Below are positions 34,431-45,158 of a DNA stretch of 64,000 bases, piece after piece. The notes below the pieces were generated by a model. It saw only the letters and a program-made list of their open reading frames with translations, ran no database searches and had not been told where the DNA came from. How positions within the stretch are numbered: position 1 is the first letter of the stretch; the number at the start of each line of letters is the position of its first letter. The stretch spans positions 7,312,901-7,376,900 of the forward strand of contig NW_022098037.1 in NCBI RefSeq assembly GCF_002288925.2, read 5' to 3'. The stretch is from Delphinapterus leucas. Taxonomy: Eukaryota > Chordata > Mammalia > Artiodactyla > Monodontidae. The translations under genes were made by a program, and so were the position numbers.

Positions 34431-35475
34431 TGTTTATTATAGTTTTTAAAATGTGTATCTGTTGTCATCTCTGGAAAATTGTCGTCTGTTTCTTCAAATA
34501 TTGTCTTTGTTATATATCTCTTTTCTCCTTCTCCAATCAAATTAATCTTTGCCCTATTTTCTTTTGTCTCTCTACTTGTATTTCACATTTTCTGTGTGTG
34601 TCTTTTTCACTATGCTGCATTTTGGGTGAATTTTTAAGGTTTGTTTTCCTGTTCAGTAATTCTCTCTTTTGCTTTATTCAGTCTGTTGCTAGATATATCT
34701 AACTTAATTTTTTAAATTAGATATTATATTTTCATTTTTTTTCATATCTGGTAGGTCACATTTTATAGTTTCTGCTTCCCTTCAGATATTTTCAATCTTG
34801 ACCTTATTTCTTCAAACGTTGCAAACCTATTTTTTTATATAATCTTTGCCTTATTCCAATATGTGATATTTTCGTGGATCTCTTTTTGCTGGCTGTTTGT
34901 GTTTCTGTTCTCACTTGTGGTATCATATTTCTTTGTGGGCTTAGTTATTTTTGACTATGTAATATCAATTGTCCTTGAAATATTATTTGTATGGATTCCC
35001 TAAGGCTTAGGGTGAAGCTGTCTCCTCTAGTCAGGATTTGCATTTGTTTCTGTCAGATCCCCAGAGGCATAAACAGTCCAGGACCACTTTAAACTAAATT
35101 TTAAATTAGCTTGAGGTTTTCTGTACTACCCTGTTGATATGAGTTAAGGCTAAAAATCTATGCAAGAGCTCACTGGTGGTTACCATTTTTAAGAGATAGG
35201 TTTTTCTTATTCTATTTTTCTCTCTCTACTTTGCTCAGCATGAAATCCCACCCTCCTCAAGTTCCCTGTGTATGGGTTATGGTTAGGAAGGTGCATTTAC
35301 TTACTTCAGAGTTTCAGTTTAATATGCTTATTTTCTACTTGGTTTCTCAGGTCAGGTGGAGTGTGGCCTTTGACTTATATTCTCCACACCCCTTGATATC
35401 ATCTAAATTGCAGCTCCATCTTACCTGGATCAGCAGATGTCCTCAGAGTTCTCAAGCTTATCCACCTCATAAGTG
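34431..35475 (-). repeat. HAL1/L1 5'-region remnant, reverse (tentative)
   Basis: T-rich antisense text such as 'tctgtttcttcaaatattgt', 'ttctccttctccaatcaaat', 'cagtaattctctcttttgct' and 'gtaggtcacattttatagtt' follows the antisense ORF1/5' order of HAL1-like LINEs, similar to 44060-44757. Overlapping frames here are composition-driven. Confidence 0.5.
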
Positions 35476-36003
35476 ATTTTTTCCCCCTGCAGTGTTGTTG
35501 CTGTTTTAATTTCTACATCTAGTAATGTATAAGATATTTATATAACATTACTTACTTCATTATAGCTTTTCTTTATTTTTCCACTTCTCTTTTGTCTCAG
35601 TAGTTAGTTGTTTTTAAGTCATGTTTCTTTATATACTTATAGAATCTAATGATTTTTGTGGTTTTATTGGCTATTACTTCCTGGTATAAATCTTTTATGA
35701 AAATGATTTTATCTCTATTATTAATCACTATACTTATATCTTTCCTTGTTTTCAGAATCTTTGTATTGGTCCATTGTGATCTGATTTATTTTCCAAAATT
35801 TTAATAGTCATTTAAAAAACTTAGATAACAATAAACATTTAAATGGTGAATTCCATTGAAAAGCATTAGCCAAGGAAATGAATGTAAGCATCTACTATAC
35901 AATAAAAGATAAAGTAGTTGAACTGAAGCATTCAAACATGCAAACAATTTTTATTTTTAACCTAAACATCAGGAAGAAGCTACTTAAGCCTTAGCCCTTT
36001 ATT
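35476..36003. other. Unassigned AT-rich sequence
   Basis: May be more antisense L1. No gene or clear boundary visible. Confidence 0.35.
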
Positions 36004-36019
36004 TGTACACAAGCATTTT

Positions 36020-36322
36020 TTTTTTGTTTGTTTTTAAAAATTTATTTATTTAATTTATTTATTTGGCTGCGTTGGGTCTTCCTTGCTCTGTGCAGGCTCT
36101 CTCTCATTGTGGCGAGTGGGGGCCACTCCTTGCTGCAGTGCATGGGCTTCTCATTGCGGTGGACTCTCCTGTTGCAGAGCACGGGCTCTAGGCACGTGGG
36201 CTTCAGTAGTTGTGGCACGCAGGCTCAGTAGTTGTGGTGCAAGGACCCAGCTGCTCCGAGGCATGTGGGATCTTCCTGAGCAGCCAACCACTTCCCAACC
36301 ACTGTGCCACCAGGGAAGTCCC
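36020..36322 (-). mobile_element. CHR-type SINE, long subtype
   Basis: T-rich and (TTTA)n tail, ATTTGGCTGCGTTGGGTCTT, fewer 'cagtagttgtgg' units than in other long copies, and a shortened reversed head region with CCACCAGGGAAGTCC. The TSD TGTACACAAGCATTTT is at 36004-36019 and 36323-36338. A small deletion removes part of the B-box region near 36280. Confidence 0.92.
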
Positions 36323-36599
36323 TGTACACAAGCATTTTAAACAGCATATATAAACGTGAGAAGTCATTTGGATCAAAAAAGATGTCAGAAGTGAAAATTC
36401 CTAAGGCAAGCCTTAGGAATGTGGATGGTTAGATGTCTTCTGCCCCTCTAATTAATTCTTATTTGTTAAAAGAAGTAGAGAAATGTGTATAAATGAGAAA
36501 GATTAAAGCAAAATAGAGACGTGGATATACCTGTTGATACCACTTTAAAAAGAATAAATTCCTTCTGAAAGTACTTGTGAATATCCAGTCAGTAGAAAA

Positions 36600-36735
36600 A
36601 TGCATTCAGAAAACATTTATTGAACTTACAATGTGTTCGACACTGTGTTAGAACTTGGGGTGCAAAGTTTTTATTCTTGAGAAGCTCAGAGTCTCATTGG
36701 GGGCTGATAAGCACAAACATTAAATAAATACTTAT
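36600..36735 (-). repeat. L2 3' end fragment (reverse)
   Basis: 'attcagaaaacatttattga', 'gttcgacactgtgttagaac', 'gaagctcagagtctcattgg' and 'acaaacattaaataaa' keep the reverse order of the L2 terminus. Confidence 0.7.
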
Positions 36736-38608
36736 ACCATTTATCTTATATCTTGGGATGTACAGAAGAAAATGAATCATCTGTATATACACAAGGAAGT
36801 CAGTCACAAAGATAACATTTGTGTGAAATATTTTGCCCTTTTTGTTTCCTGTGGAACCCAGAAGCCATCAGGATTCCTGAAATTATAAGCCAGAACTCAG
36901 ATATTCCAATAATTGCACATCAAGTGCCTACTAGTAGCTAAGCACCTGCTACACACTAGCATACAAAAATCTGGAAGGTAATAAAAATGGTGCAAATGGG
37001 TTCCCCATTTCTTTTCCAAGAAAAACCTCCTAATGGGCTGCTGATGAGCTAATCAGGTCAAGTGTTCTCTGAGTTGCCCTCTTTATACAGAGTCAGCAAG
37101 CATAACATTTTGTTAACCTATTGACACAGAAGAAATTTGTTTTCCATCTGACCTTTTACAGTAACTACTCAAAATTACTTTCTCTTCAGCTAACAAAGTT
37201 AATGAATAAATTATCCAAGTTTAACACTCAGACAGTAATGTTTAAAATTTTTGTTGTTACTCCTGATCATTTTGTTTTCTCTTTCAGCTATTACTTCTTT
37301 CCTTAGGAAAAAATATAATTTTTACTGAGAATTTGCATTTTTGTTTTAGAGATTAATACTCTTGAACTATTTGGAACCAGTTATTTTGCAGATATTACAT
37401 TCATATATGTTGAAATGGTCACATGGTAATTTTTTAATGCATAGAAATTCTATTCATTAAAAATTTGTAACCATTTGTGTAAGATAGAGTGAAAGTTTAA
37501 CTTTGGGCTACATATGAACAAAGGGTTTCCTATGGAAATAGTTATTAAAACAAAAATATAGAGGGTATTTTAAACCTGGGAATAAACTCTTTTCCAAAAT
37601 GGAAAAGCAAATTGTGGGTCCTTGCTACATTCTTTATTAAATCTTGATTCTAAGAATCTCTACTCACTAAAATTTTGTTAAATATATTCTTTCAAATTAC
37701 TAAAAATTTCTTCAAAATACTAGCACTTTATTTCAAATTATCCTGAAGTCCAGCCTTTTATCTGTTTCAAATTGATCTTTCCCTAAATAGGCCCAAATTG
37801 GAAGTTTACTCTAGTAAATAAGTTTTTAATCATTTGCTATATTTATTACAGCTTCAAAGGTGGTCATCCAATTCAATCCCTAAGGTAAGCCTTCTTTCAC
37901 TCTTGAGTGGTTGGACCAATTTTAAGTACTTCTTAGAGAATGAGATATATATATTTCCTCTGCAGACTATCCTAACATTTACTATTCTAAGAATATTATT
38001 TAAGTATTATTAAATCCATTCACCTCTCCAGTTTTCAGAGAGGAAATCGAGCTTGCTCACATTACATTTATCATGAATATGCTACAGGCTATTAACATCG
38101 TTTTCCACAAATGTAAGCAGATAGTATTATTATTTTACACTTGTTAGAAAAGTTCTATAGACTCGAAAGAACCAAGAGCATTTTAGATTGTCATCAGCAA
38201 GTGGCCATTGTTCCTTTTGGAAGATGTTCCTGGTCACTGAAAAGTGTATTGTTTTAACCACAGCTCATTAAACTGGGTTCAGAGACCCACAAATTATACC
38301 ACCAGCAGCATTTCTTTCAGTTGAATATGTTAAGTGTGTTTTTATTCTCTATATGTTTAACTACCTTGTACAGCGTTATAATGAAATAAGTTAAAAATCA
38401 TTAAATGTTCTTTTAATAGAGAAGTAACGCATTTGAAGCAGACAGTAATGCTTAAATAATAACAATTTTTGTTATTAAATACGCTTATAAAATACTTCTC
38501 CTAAGATTTAAGTTAATTTGGGGGCATGTTGAGTGAAGTCTCCGTTATTTTAATTATTTATAGACTGAAGTACCAGACGGTCATAATATCTCTTTGTTTC
38601 TTTTAAAG
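36736..38608. other. Unassigned, little recognisable repeat; candidate intron
   Basis: Mostly AT-rich sequence without a nameable repeat. A 33-bp segment at 37852-37884 has an acceptor-like TTACAG and a GTAAGC donor, but the frame required by exon A meets a TAA in it. Low repeat content next to exon B makes parts of this region candidates for conserved intronic sequence. Confidence 0.35.
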
Positions 38609-38611
38609 CAG

Positions 38612-38673
38612 AAAAACATAGGCCTTGCATGGAAATTCTTAAGAAATGTCAAAGAGCTAGTCCTGTTGGAAAG
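38612..38673 (+). CDS. Candidate internal coding exon B (62 or 65 bp), unidentified gene
   Basis: Upstream is the pyrimidine-rich TCTCTTTGTTTCTTTTAAAG, then CAG: a NAGNAG acceptor, so the exon may start at 38609 or 38612. The donor is GGAAAG|GTTAGT, with an intact GT and +5 G but T at +3. Joined to exon A, the split codon becomes GAA (or GCA plus GAA when the upstream AG is used) and the frame stays open through 20 codons, beginning EKHRPC, passing MEILKK and ending ASPVGK, with a phase-0 end. Basic and cysteine-containing; I do not recognise the protein. It lies outside named repeats. Confidence 0.45.
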
Positions 38674-39047
38674 GTTAGTAGTTATAGAAAAATATTTCAA
38701 AAGCATGAATGCAGCAGTTTTAAACATGGTTTAGTGCCCAGAATAACTTGTTGGTTTTGTTTTTCATTTTTAACATAAATATCAACTGCCACTGTATAAT
38801 TGAGTCACAAACACATTTTGAATTCAGGAATTTTTATACTGAAATATTTCCCTGTGAACAAATCCCATGTCACCAAACAAAGATTTTGTTACTGTTTGTG
38901 TGTTTTAAAAGAGAGAAAGCCTTGTATTACATAATACTCCGTCGGGTATTTTATGTATCTATGTACTTTCTTATTCCACCCCCCTAGTCATTTTTGTGTT
39001 CCTCAGAATATCTAGGACAGCATTTTTGCATGCTTGCATATACATAA
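38674..39047. other. Unassigned sequence after exon B
   Basis: The 79-codon frame at 38748-38987 is AT-driven. No repeat could be named. Confidence 0.35.
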
Positions 39048-39290
39048 GAATATAGCATAGTGGTTAAAAACTTGGATTCTGCAGCCAGACTTCCTGGGTT
39101 CAAGTCTTGTTCTATAATTTTTAGCTCTATAACCTTCGCAATTCACTCAAACCTGTTGTGCTTCAGTTTTCTCATCTATAAACTGGGAGTTGCATTAAGT
39201 GTTTGTGGGTTGAATGAATTAACACATGTAAATCACTTAAAATAGTAGCTGGCACATAGCAAATTCTTAGTAAATGTTAGCTATTATTTT
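39048..39290 (+). repeat. MIR SINE, near complete, forward
   Basis: Sense MIR from head to tail: 'tagcatagtggttaaaaact', 'ctgcagccagacttcctggg', 'ttcaagtcttgttctataat', 'cttcagttttctcatctata', 'gaatgaattaacacatgtaa', 'gtagctggcacatagcaaat'. Confidence 0.9.
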
Positions 39291-40870
39291 TTAACAAGTA
39301 TTTATCAAGCACTTATTACATTGATACTGTGCTAGAAATTCTGGGGATGCCACAACAAACAAGATAGTCATATTTACTCTTCTTATAGAATTTACAGTTT
39401 AGTGGAAGATTCAGTCAAATACACAGGTTTTTATAATACAGTACAAAAACTACTATGGTGGGGTGGGGTAGGGTGCCACAGTTGCCTAATGGGAGACCCC
39501 TTACCCAGACTAAGGAGATGAGGAAAGTTTTTCTGGACTAAGTGACGTCTAAGCCAAGATCTGAAGGATGGGTATGGGTTTGCCATGTGCTAGTGGACAG
39601 GGTGGAGGAATAGAGTTCCAAGTAGGCCTATTATGAGAAATTTCTTCAGGGGAGAGAACATGGCACATTTAAGGGCTTAAGAAGGCTTGGTCAAATGTAC
39701 TATACAGGTCAGGGCAGGGGTAGTGGGTGGTGCACAAGGCCACTTTATTCTGAGAAGAACAAGGAGTCACTGAAGAGACAGAAGAGGAGGGTGTCATGTT
39801 CAGATTTTAGTTTCTTAAAGATCCCTCTAATTCCAGTGTAGATCGTGTATTAGAGTGAATTAAAAGTGGATACAGGGAGGTCAGTTAAAATGCCAGTAGA
39901 GCATGCAGGAGAGAGATGTTGGAGGCTTGGAACTAGAGTGGTAATAGTGAAAATAAAGAGAACTTGAGAGATCTGAGAGACATTTATGGGGAGAGAATCA
40001 GGAGGTTGTAGTAATAGTAGGGCGCTGGATGTGGAGCAAACAGGAGAAAGAAGACCTAAAGATGGACTCTCAGGTTTCTTGCTTGAATGCGTGAATGGTA
40101 CCATTCGCTAAGACAGGAAACACTCACTGCAGTGGATGGACAATGGTTGTTGTTGCCACTCAGCATATATTCTTGGTAATTATGTCCCAATTTTCAACCG
40201 GGAGTAGGCCCCTCCTCAATTTCAATCCATGTGTTCCTAGATGGAATTGACTTTACCTCCATTTCCAGGAGTGGAGCACATGATCCAGGCAGAGCCAATC
40301 AGTGTATCCCATTCTTCTAGACACATTTCAAGATACATTACAGCAACTCAGCTGTTAACAGTCAGCATGAATCTCAGAGCTTTTGTGGGACCTATTGAAA
40401 AAGACATAGACATGGAAATTCGCAGAGCTACTGTAGTTATCTTGAACCCGCTAAAGGTATGTCTATCTGAGAATGGAGCCAACACAATGTAAGGCAAAGC
40501 CCACAGAGGGAAGCAAAATCCTGATGATATCCTTTAAGTACCGAATCCAGCCATTCCTGAAGCTATCCTATCCCTTGGACTTTTTCATTTATGGGCAACT
40601 AGTATGTTGTCTTTGGGCTTAAGCCAGAGGGGTTGGGTTTTTTTTTTTAATATATATTCAAAAACTGATAAAGATAAGAAACCATATATGAAATAACTAG
40701 TTGAGGGGAAAGATGCTGAGTTTAGTCTTGGTTATGTTGAGTTGGAGGTGTTTGTGAGACATTGTAGTAGAGTGGAGATGTCCAGTAGGAAAGATGTTTA
40801 GGAAGTTAGTGACACCTGATAGAGTCTTTGGTAAAGATTTTTAGAAGGCCATGTGGTAATTCATACAAAA
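39291..40870 (-). repeat. Long L2 LINE remnant, reverse, split by another element
   Basis: The + strand begins with the reversed L2 terminus ('tatttatcaagcacttatta', 'gctagaaattctggggatgc', 'tagaatttacagtttagtgg') and runs back through the 3' part of ORF2: 'ccaagatctgaaggatgggt', 'ccaagtaggcctattatgag', 'aggagtcactgaagagacag', 'ggaggttgtagtaatagtag', 'gtgaatggtaccattcgcta'. After the inserted block it resumes with 'ttggttatgttgagttggag' and 'gagatgtccagtaggaaaga'. Nearly 1.0 kb of L2 in correct order. The reverse frame at 39850-40104 is ORF2 debris. Confidence 0.8.
40118..40705 (+). mobile_element. Unclassified LTR-like insertion inside L2
   Basis: A block of about 580 bp separates two pieces of one L2. 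It contains 'gatccaggcagagccaatca', 'ctgaagctatcctatccctt' and 'ggcttaagccagaggggttg', phrases reminiscent of old mammalian LTRs that end in a '...ttgcttaagcca' motif. A + frame of 83 codons (40241-40492) has no family resemblance. I cannot name the family; no clear TSD is visible. Confidence 0.45.
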
Positions 40871-41034
40871 GAAATCTCAAAAAAAGTGGTCACATTAGTT
40901 GACTTTCTAGTAGAACCAGCTAGACCCAAAGAGTTTGAAGGAGATAATTCTTCAGTTTCAGTTTCTTTAATGATTATTGATCTATTCAGGGTTTATACTT
41001 CTGTGATATTCTGATATAATAAGAAATATATATT

Positions 41035-41870
41035 TAGTCTTCACCTTTGGTTCCTGGCACAGAGCTCCTAAAACCTTTGTAATTTCCTAAGTGAGGGGGG
41101 TGCTAGGAGCATCTTTTGTTCTAATATTTGGTCTTTGACCCGATTCCTGACATAGAGCTCCTAAATCCCTTGGAATTTCCTAGATAATAAGACAACCTTT
41201 TGTTCTAACAAGGCAACTCTTAGAGGCTTCTGGATGAGGGCCATTCACCAGAAAGACCAAGCCATGATTAGAAGCTTGGAACTCTTAGTTTCACCTCTCA
41301 TCCTCTGGGGAGGGGAATGAAGCTAGAGACTGAGTTAATTATTGATCATGCCTATGGGATGAAGCCTTTGCAAACATCTCTAAAGTAGGGGGTTTGGAGA
41401 GCTTCTAGTTTTGTGAACAAGAACACATAGAGGTTCTGGGAGGGTGGTGTGCCCAAAGAAGGCACAGAAACTCCATACCCATTCTCATATGCCTTGCCTT
41501 ATGTACCTCTTCATCTGGCTATTCATCTGTATCCTTTATCATATCCTTTATAATAAATTGGTAAATGTAAGTAAGTATTTCTGTGAGTTATGTGAGCTGT
41601 CATAGTAAATTATAGAAGGAAGGTGTCATGGGAATTCCTCATTTGTAGTCAAGTCTGCCGGAAGTATGGGTAACCTGGGAACGTAGTACTTGAGACTGGT
41701 ATGTGAAGTGGAAAGCAGTCTCGTGAGACTGAGGCCTTAACCTATGGGATCTGATGCTAACTCAAGGTAGACAATGTCAGAATTGAGTTGAATTGCAGAA
41801 TACCCAGTTAGTATTCATCAGAAAACTGAACTGAATTATTGTGGGAGAAAAACCTAAACATTTGGTCACA
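41035..41870 (+). repeat. Ancient solo LTR, forward (family uncertain)
   Basis: 'cagagctcctaaaacctttg', 'ttagaggcttctggatgagg', 'aggggaatgaagctagagac', 'atcatgcctatgggatgaag', 'ggtttggagagcttctagtt', 'tttataataaattggtaaat' (a poly(A)-signal-like block) and 'gggatctgatgctaactcaa' follow a long, old mammalian LTR. It contains a partial internal repetition: 'cagagctcctaaa' recurs ('catagagctcctaaa') about 95 bp apart at 41061 and 41152. No retroviral coding region. Confidence 0.55.
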
Positions 41871-41964
41871 GAGGTGTTGAAAATGTTGTGTGTGTGTGCT
41901 TTTCCTTTTCAACTTCTAGATCCAACATTTACAATGTCCATTTTGTCTCCAATTTACCAGTTGT

Positions 41965-42433
41965 GGTAAACTGAATAATTGGCTTCCCCAAAGATGTCCA
42001 TATTCTAATTCCTGGAACCTGTGAATGTTAAACTCATATGGCAAAAGGCACTTTGACGATGTGATTAAGTTAAGGATGTTGAGATGGGGAGATTATCCTG
42101 GATTATCCAGGTGGGTCCAATGTAATCATACAGGTCCTCACAAGAGAGAAGGCCATGTGATGATGGAAACAGATTGAGATGATGCACTTGGAAGATGGAG
42201 AAAGGGGCCACAAACTATGGGACACAGGTAGCCTCTAAAAGCTAGAAAAGGCAAGGAAAAAGATTCTCTCTTAAGGCCTCCAGAAAGAACAAGGCCCTAC
42301 CAACACCTTTACCCTGTGAAACTGATTTCAGACTTCTGGCCTCAAAAACTATGAGAGAATAAATAAATTTATGTTGTTTTAAGCCATCAGATTTGTTGTG
42401 ATTTGTTACAGCAGCCATAGGAAACTAATACAT
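41965..42433 (+). repeat. MaLR solo LTR (MLT1-type), forward
   Basis: 'tggcttccccaaagatgtcc', 'atattctaattcctggaacc', 'tgtgaatgttaaactcatat', 'gattatcctggattatccag', 'gtgggtccaatgtaatcata', 'agaaggccatgtgatgatgg' and 'gttgttttaagccatcagat' are in MLT1 order from end to end. Confidence 0.88.
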
Positions 42434-42454
42434 CAGTGTAATGTTGTACATAAA

Positions 42455-42815
42455 GATTTAACAGTTTTATTAAGATATAATTCACTATCATAAAATTCAT
42501 CCATTAAAAGTGTAAAATTCACAGATATGTACAACCATCACTGCAGTCAATTTTAGAACATTTTTCATTGCCACAAAAAGATGTCTGTGCTCTTTAGCTA
42601 TCAACTCCCTATTCCTCCATCCCCCATAGCTCTAAGCAACTACTAATCTATTTTCTGTCTATGTAGATTTTCCTGGACATTTTGTATAAACAGAATCACA
42701 CAACATGTGGTCTTTGTGACTGACAAAATGTTTTCAGGTTTCATCCATGTTATAACGTGTATCAGTACTTCATTTCTTTTTAAAGATGAATATTATTCCA
42801 TTGTATTGATATACC
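42455..42815 (-). repeat. Old L1 (L1M) 3' UTR, reverse
   Basis: 'tattaagatataattcacta', 'gtgtaaaattcacagatatg', 'tacaaccatcactgcagtca', 'caactactaatctattttct', 'cctggacattttgtataaac' and 'gtttcatccatgttataacg' are the reversed 3' UTR of L1MB/L1MC-type elements. Confidence 0.82.
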
Positions 42816-42867
42816 AATATCAATACATTATACGTCTTCTTTCTAAAGAAGCTGAGAGAAGAAATGA

Positions 42868-42902
42868 AAGTGTGTGTGTGAGTGTGTGTGTGTGTGTGTG
42901 TA
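42868..42902. repeat. (TG)n microsatellite
   Basis: 'gtgtgtgtgtgagtgtgtgtg'-type run, interrupted once; it gives the Cys/Val stretch in the 136-codon + frame at 42707-43117, which is not a gene. Confidence 0.9.
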
Positions 42903-43162
42903 TGAGAACTCTCATGAGAGAGAACAAGTTATTTATATGTAGTATATTGTATCTATATATGTATATATCTTTTGTAATATTAGCCTTCTTATTTATGATT
43001 TCTGGTTTTCATCATTTGTTCATCTGGGGTCATTTTCTTAGCCCAATAGAGCTTTGCTCCCACTTATCTCCTTTGTTCTGTTATTGGCAAATATATTACA
43101 TTTCCATTATGTTATAGGTTCAACAACACATTGTATACATATTGTTTCATACAATTACTTTT

Positions 43163-43997
43163 TTAAAATTTATTTTTAATTGAAGTATAGTTGAATTACA
43201 GCGTTGTGTTAATTACTGCTGTACAGCAAAGTGACTCAGTTATACATATATGTACACTCTTTTTCATATTCTTTTCCGTTATGGTTTATCACAGGATATT
43301 GAATATAGTTCCGTGTGCTATATAGTAGGACCTTGTTGTTTATCCATTCTATATATACCAGTTTGCATCTGCTAGTCCCAAACTCCCAATTCAACCCTCT
43401 CCCACCCTCCACCCCCTTGGCAACCACCAGTCTATTCTATATGTCCCGGATTCTGTTTCCATTTCATAGATAGGCTCATTTGTGTCATATTTTAGATTCC
43501 ACATATAAGTGATATCATATGATATTTGTCTTTCTCTTTCTGACTTACTTCACTTAGTATGGTAATCTCTAGTTGTATCCATGTTGCTACAAATGGCATT
43601 AATTCGTCTTTTTATGGGTGAGTAGTATTCCATTGTATATATGTACCACATCTTTATCCATTCATCTGTTGATGGACATTTAGATTGTTTCCATGTCTTT
43701 GCTATTGTGAATAGTGCTGCTATGAACATAGAGGTGCATATATCTTTTTGAATTACAGGTTTGTCTGGATATACACCCAGGAGTGGGATTGCTGGATCAT
43801 ACAATAGTTCTATTTTTAGTTTTCTGAGGAACCTCCATACTGTTTTCCACTGTGACTGCACCAACTTACATTCCCACCAACAGTGTAGGAGGGTTCACTT
43901 TTCTCCACACCCTCTCCAGCATTTGTTATCTGTAGTTGTTTAATGATGGCCATTCTGACCGGCGTGAGGTGGTACCTCACTGTAGTTTTGATTTGCA
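43163..43997 (-). mobile_element. 5'-truncated L1 with ORF2 C terminus
   Basis: About 835 bp of L1 in reverse: 3' UTR first ('attgaagtatagttgaatta', 'gttccgtgtgctatatagta'), then the end of ORF2. The reverse frame 43550-43864 has the L1 C-terminal signature: [12 protein letters not shown], then WKQSKCPSTDEWIKMWYIYT and MEYYSPIK. The TSD TTTCATACAATTACTTTT (43145-43162) recurs at 43998-44015 with one change. It was inserted into older LINE sequence. Confidence 0.93.
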
Positions 43998-45158
43998 TTT
44001 CATACAGTTACTTTTAGAAACAGTTAAGAGAGGAGAAGAAATATGCTGCCTTTTGAAATTACATAGTTACGTTTATTGGTACTCTGTTTTTTCATATAAA
44101 TTTGAATTACTGTCGGGGGCCAGTTGTTTGCATCCTAAACTTCTTTTAGTATTTTGTGTAAGGTGGGTCTGCTAGCAACAACTTCTGTTTTAGTTTATTG
44201 GGAAATGTCTTTATTTTGCCTTGTATTTGTTGGCTATAGCAATAATATTCTTGGTTGATAGTTTTTTTTCCCTTTGTGTACTTTGGATAAGTTATCCCAC
44301 TGCTTTTTGGCCTCGAATGATTCTGCTGAGAAGTCAGCTGTTCATCTTATTGCAGTTCCCTGAATTATTTTTCTTGCTGCAGTCAACATCTTCTCCTAAT
44401 CTTTGGCTTTCATCATTTTTACTATCATGTGTATATTTGTAGATCTCTTTGCATTTATCCCACTTGGAGCTCATTAACCTTCCTGAATGTGTAGATTAAT
44501 ATTTTTAATAAATTTAGGACCTTTTCAGCCACTGTTTTTTGAATATATTTTCTGCTTTTCTCTCTCTCCTCTCCTGGTTTTCCTGTTACATATATGTTGG
44601 TATATTCAAGGATGCCCCATACATCTCTAAAGCTCTGTTCATTTCTTCTCCATCCTTCTTTATGTTATTTGGATTGCATAATCACTATCAATCAGTCTTT
44701 AAGTTTGCTGATTCCCTCTTCTTCCAGTTCAAATTTACTATTGAGCCCCTCTGGTGACTTTTTTTTTTTTTTTTAACATTTTTATTGGAGTATAATTGCT
44801 TTACAATGGTGTGTTAGTTTCTGCTTTAAAACAAAGTGAATCAGCTATACATATACATATATCCCCATATCTTCTCCCTCTTGCATCTCCCTCCCACCCT
44901 CCCTATCCCATCCCTCTAGATGGTCACAAAACACTATGCAGCTGCTTCCCACTAGCTATCTATTTTATACTTGGTAGTATATGTAAGTCCCTGCCACTCT
45001 CTCACTTCATCCCAGTTTACCCTTCCCCCTCCCCATGTCCTCAAGTCCATTCTCTTCATCTGCGTCTTTATTCCTATCCTGCCCCTAGGTTCATCAGAAC
45101 CATTTTTAAATTTTTTTTAGATTCCATATATATGTCTTAGCATGCGGTATTTGTTTTT

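Noticed and set aside
37852..37884. 33-bp segment with acceptor-like TTACAG and GTAAGC donor between exons A and B
   Set aside because: In the frame set by exon A it contains TAA; the pyrimidine tract is poor.
42707..43117. 136-codon + frame
   Set aside because: Antisense old L1 plus a (TG)n run; no gene support.
43550..43864. 104-codon reverse frame with good protein character
   Set aside because: Clear C terminus of L1 ORF2 in a 5'-truncated copy, not a host gene.
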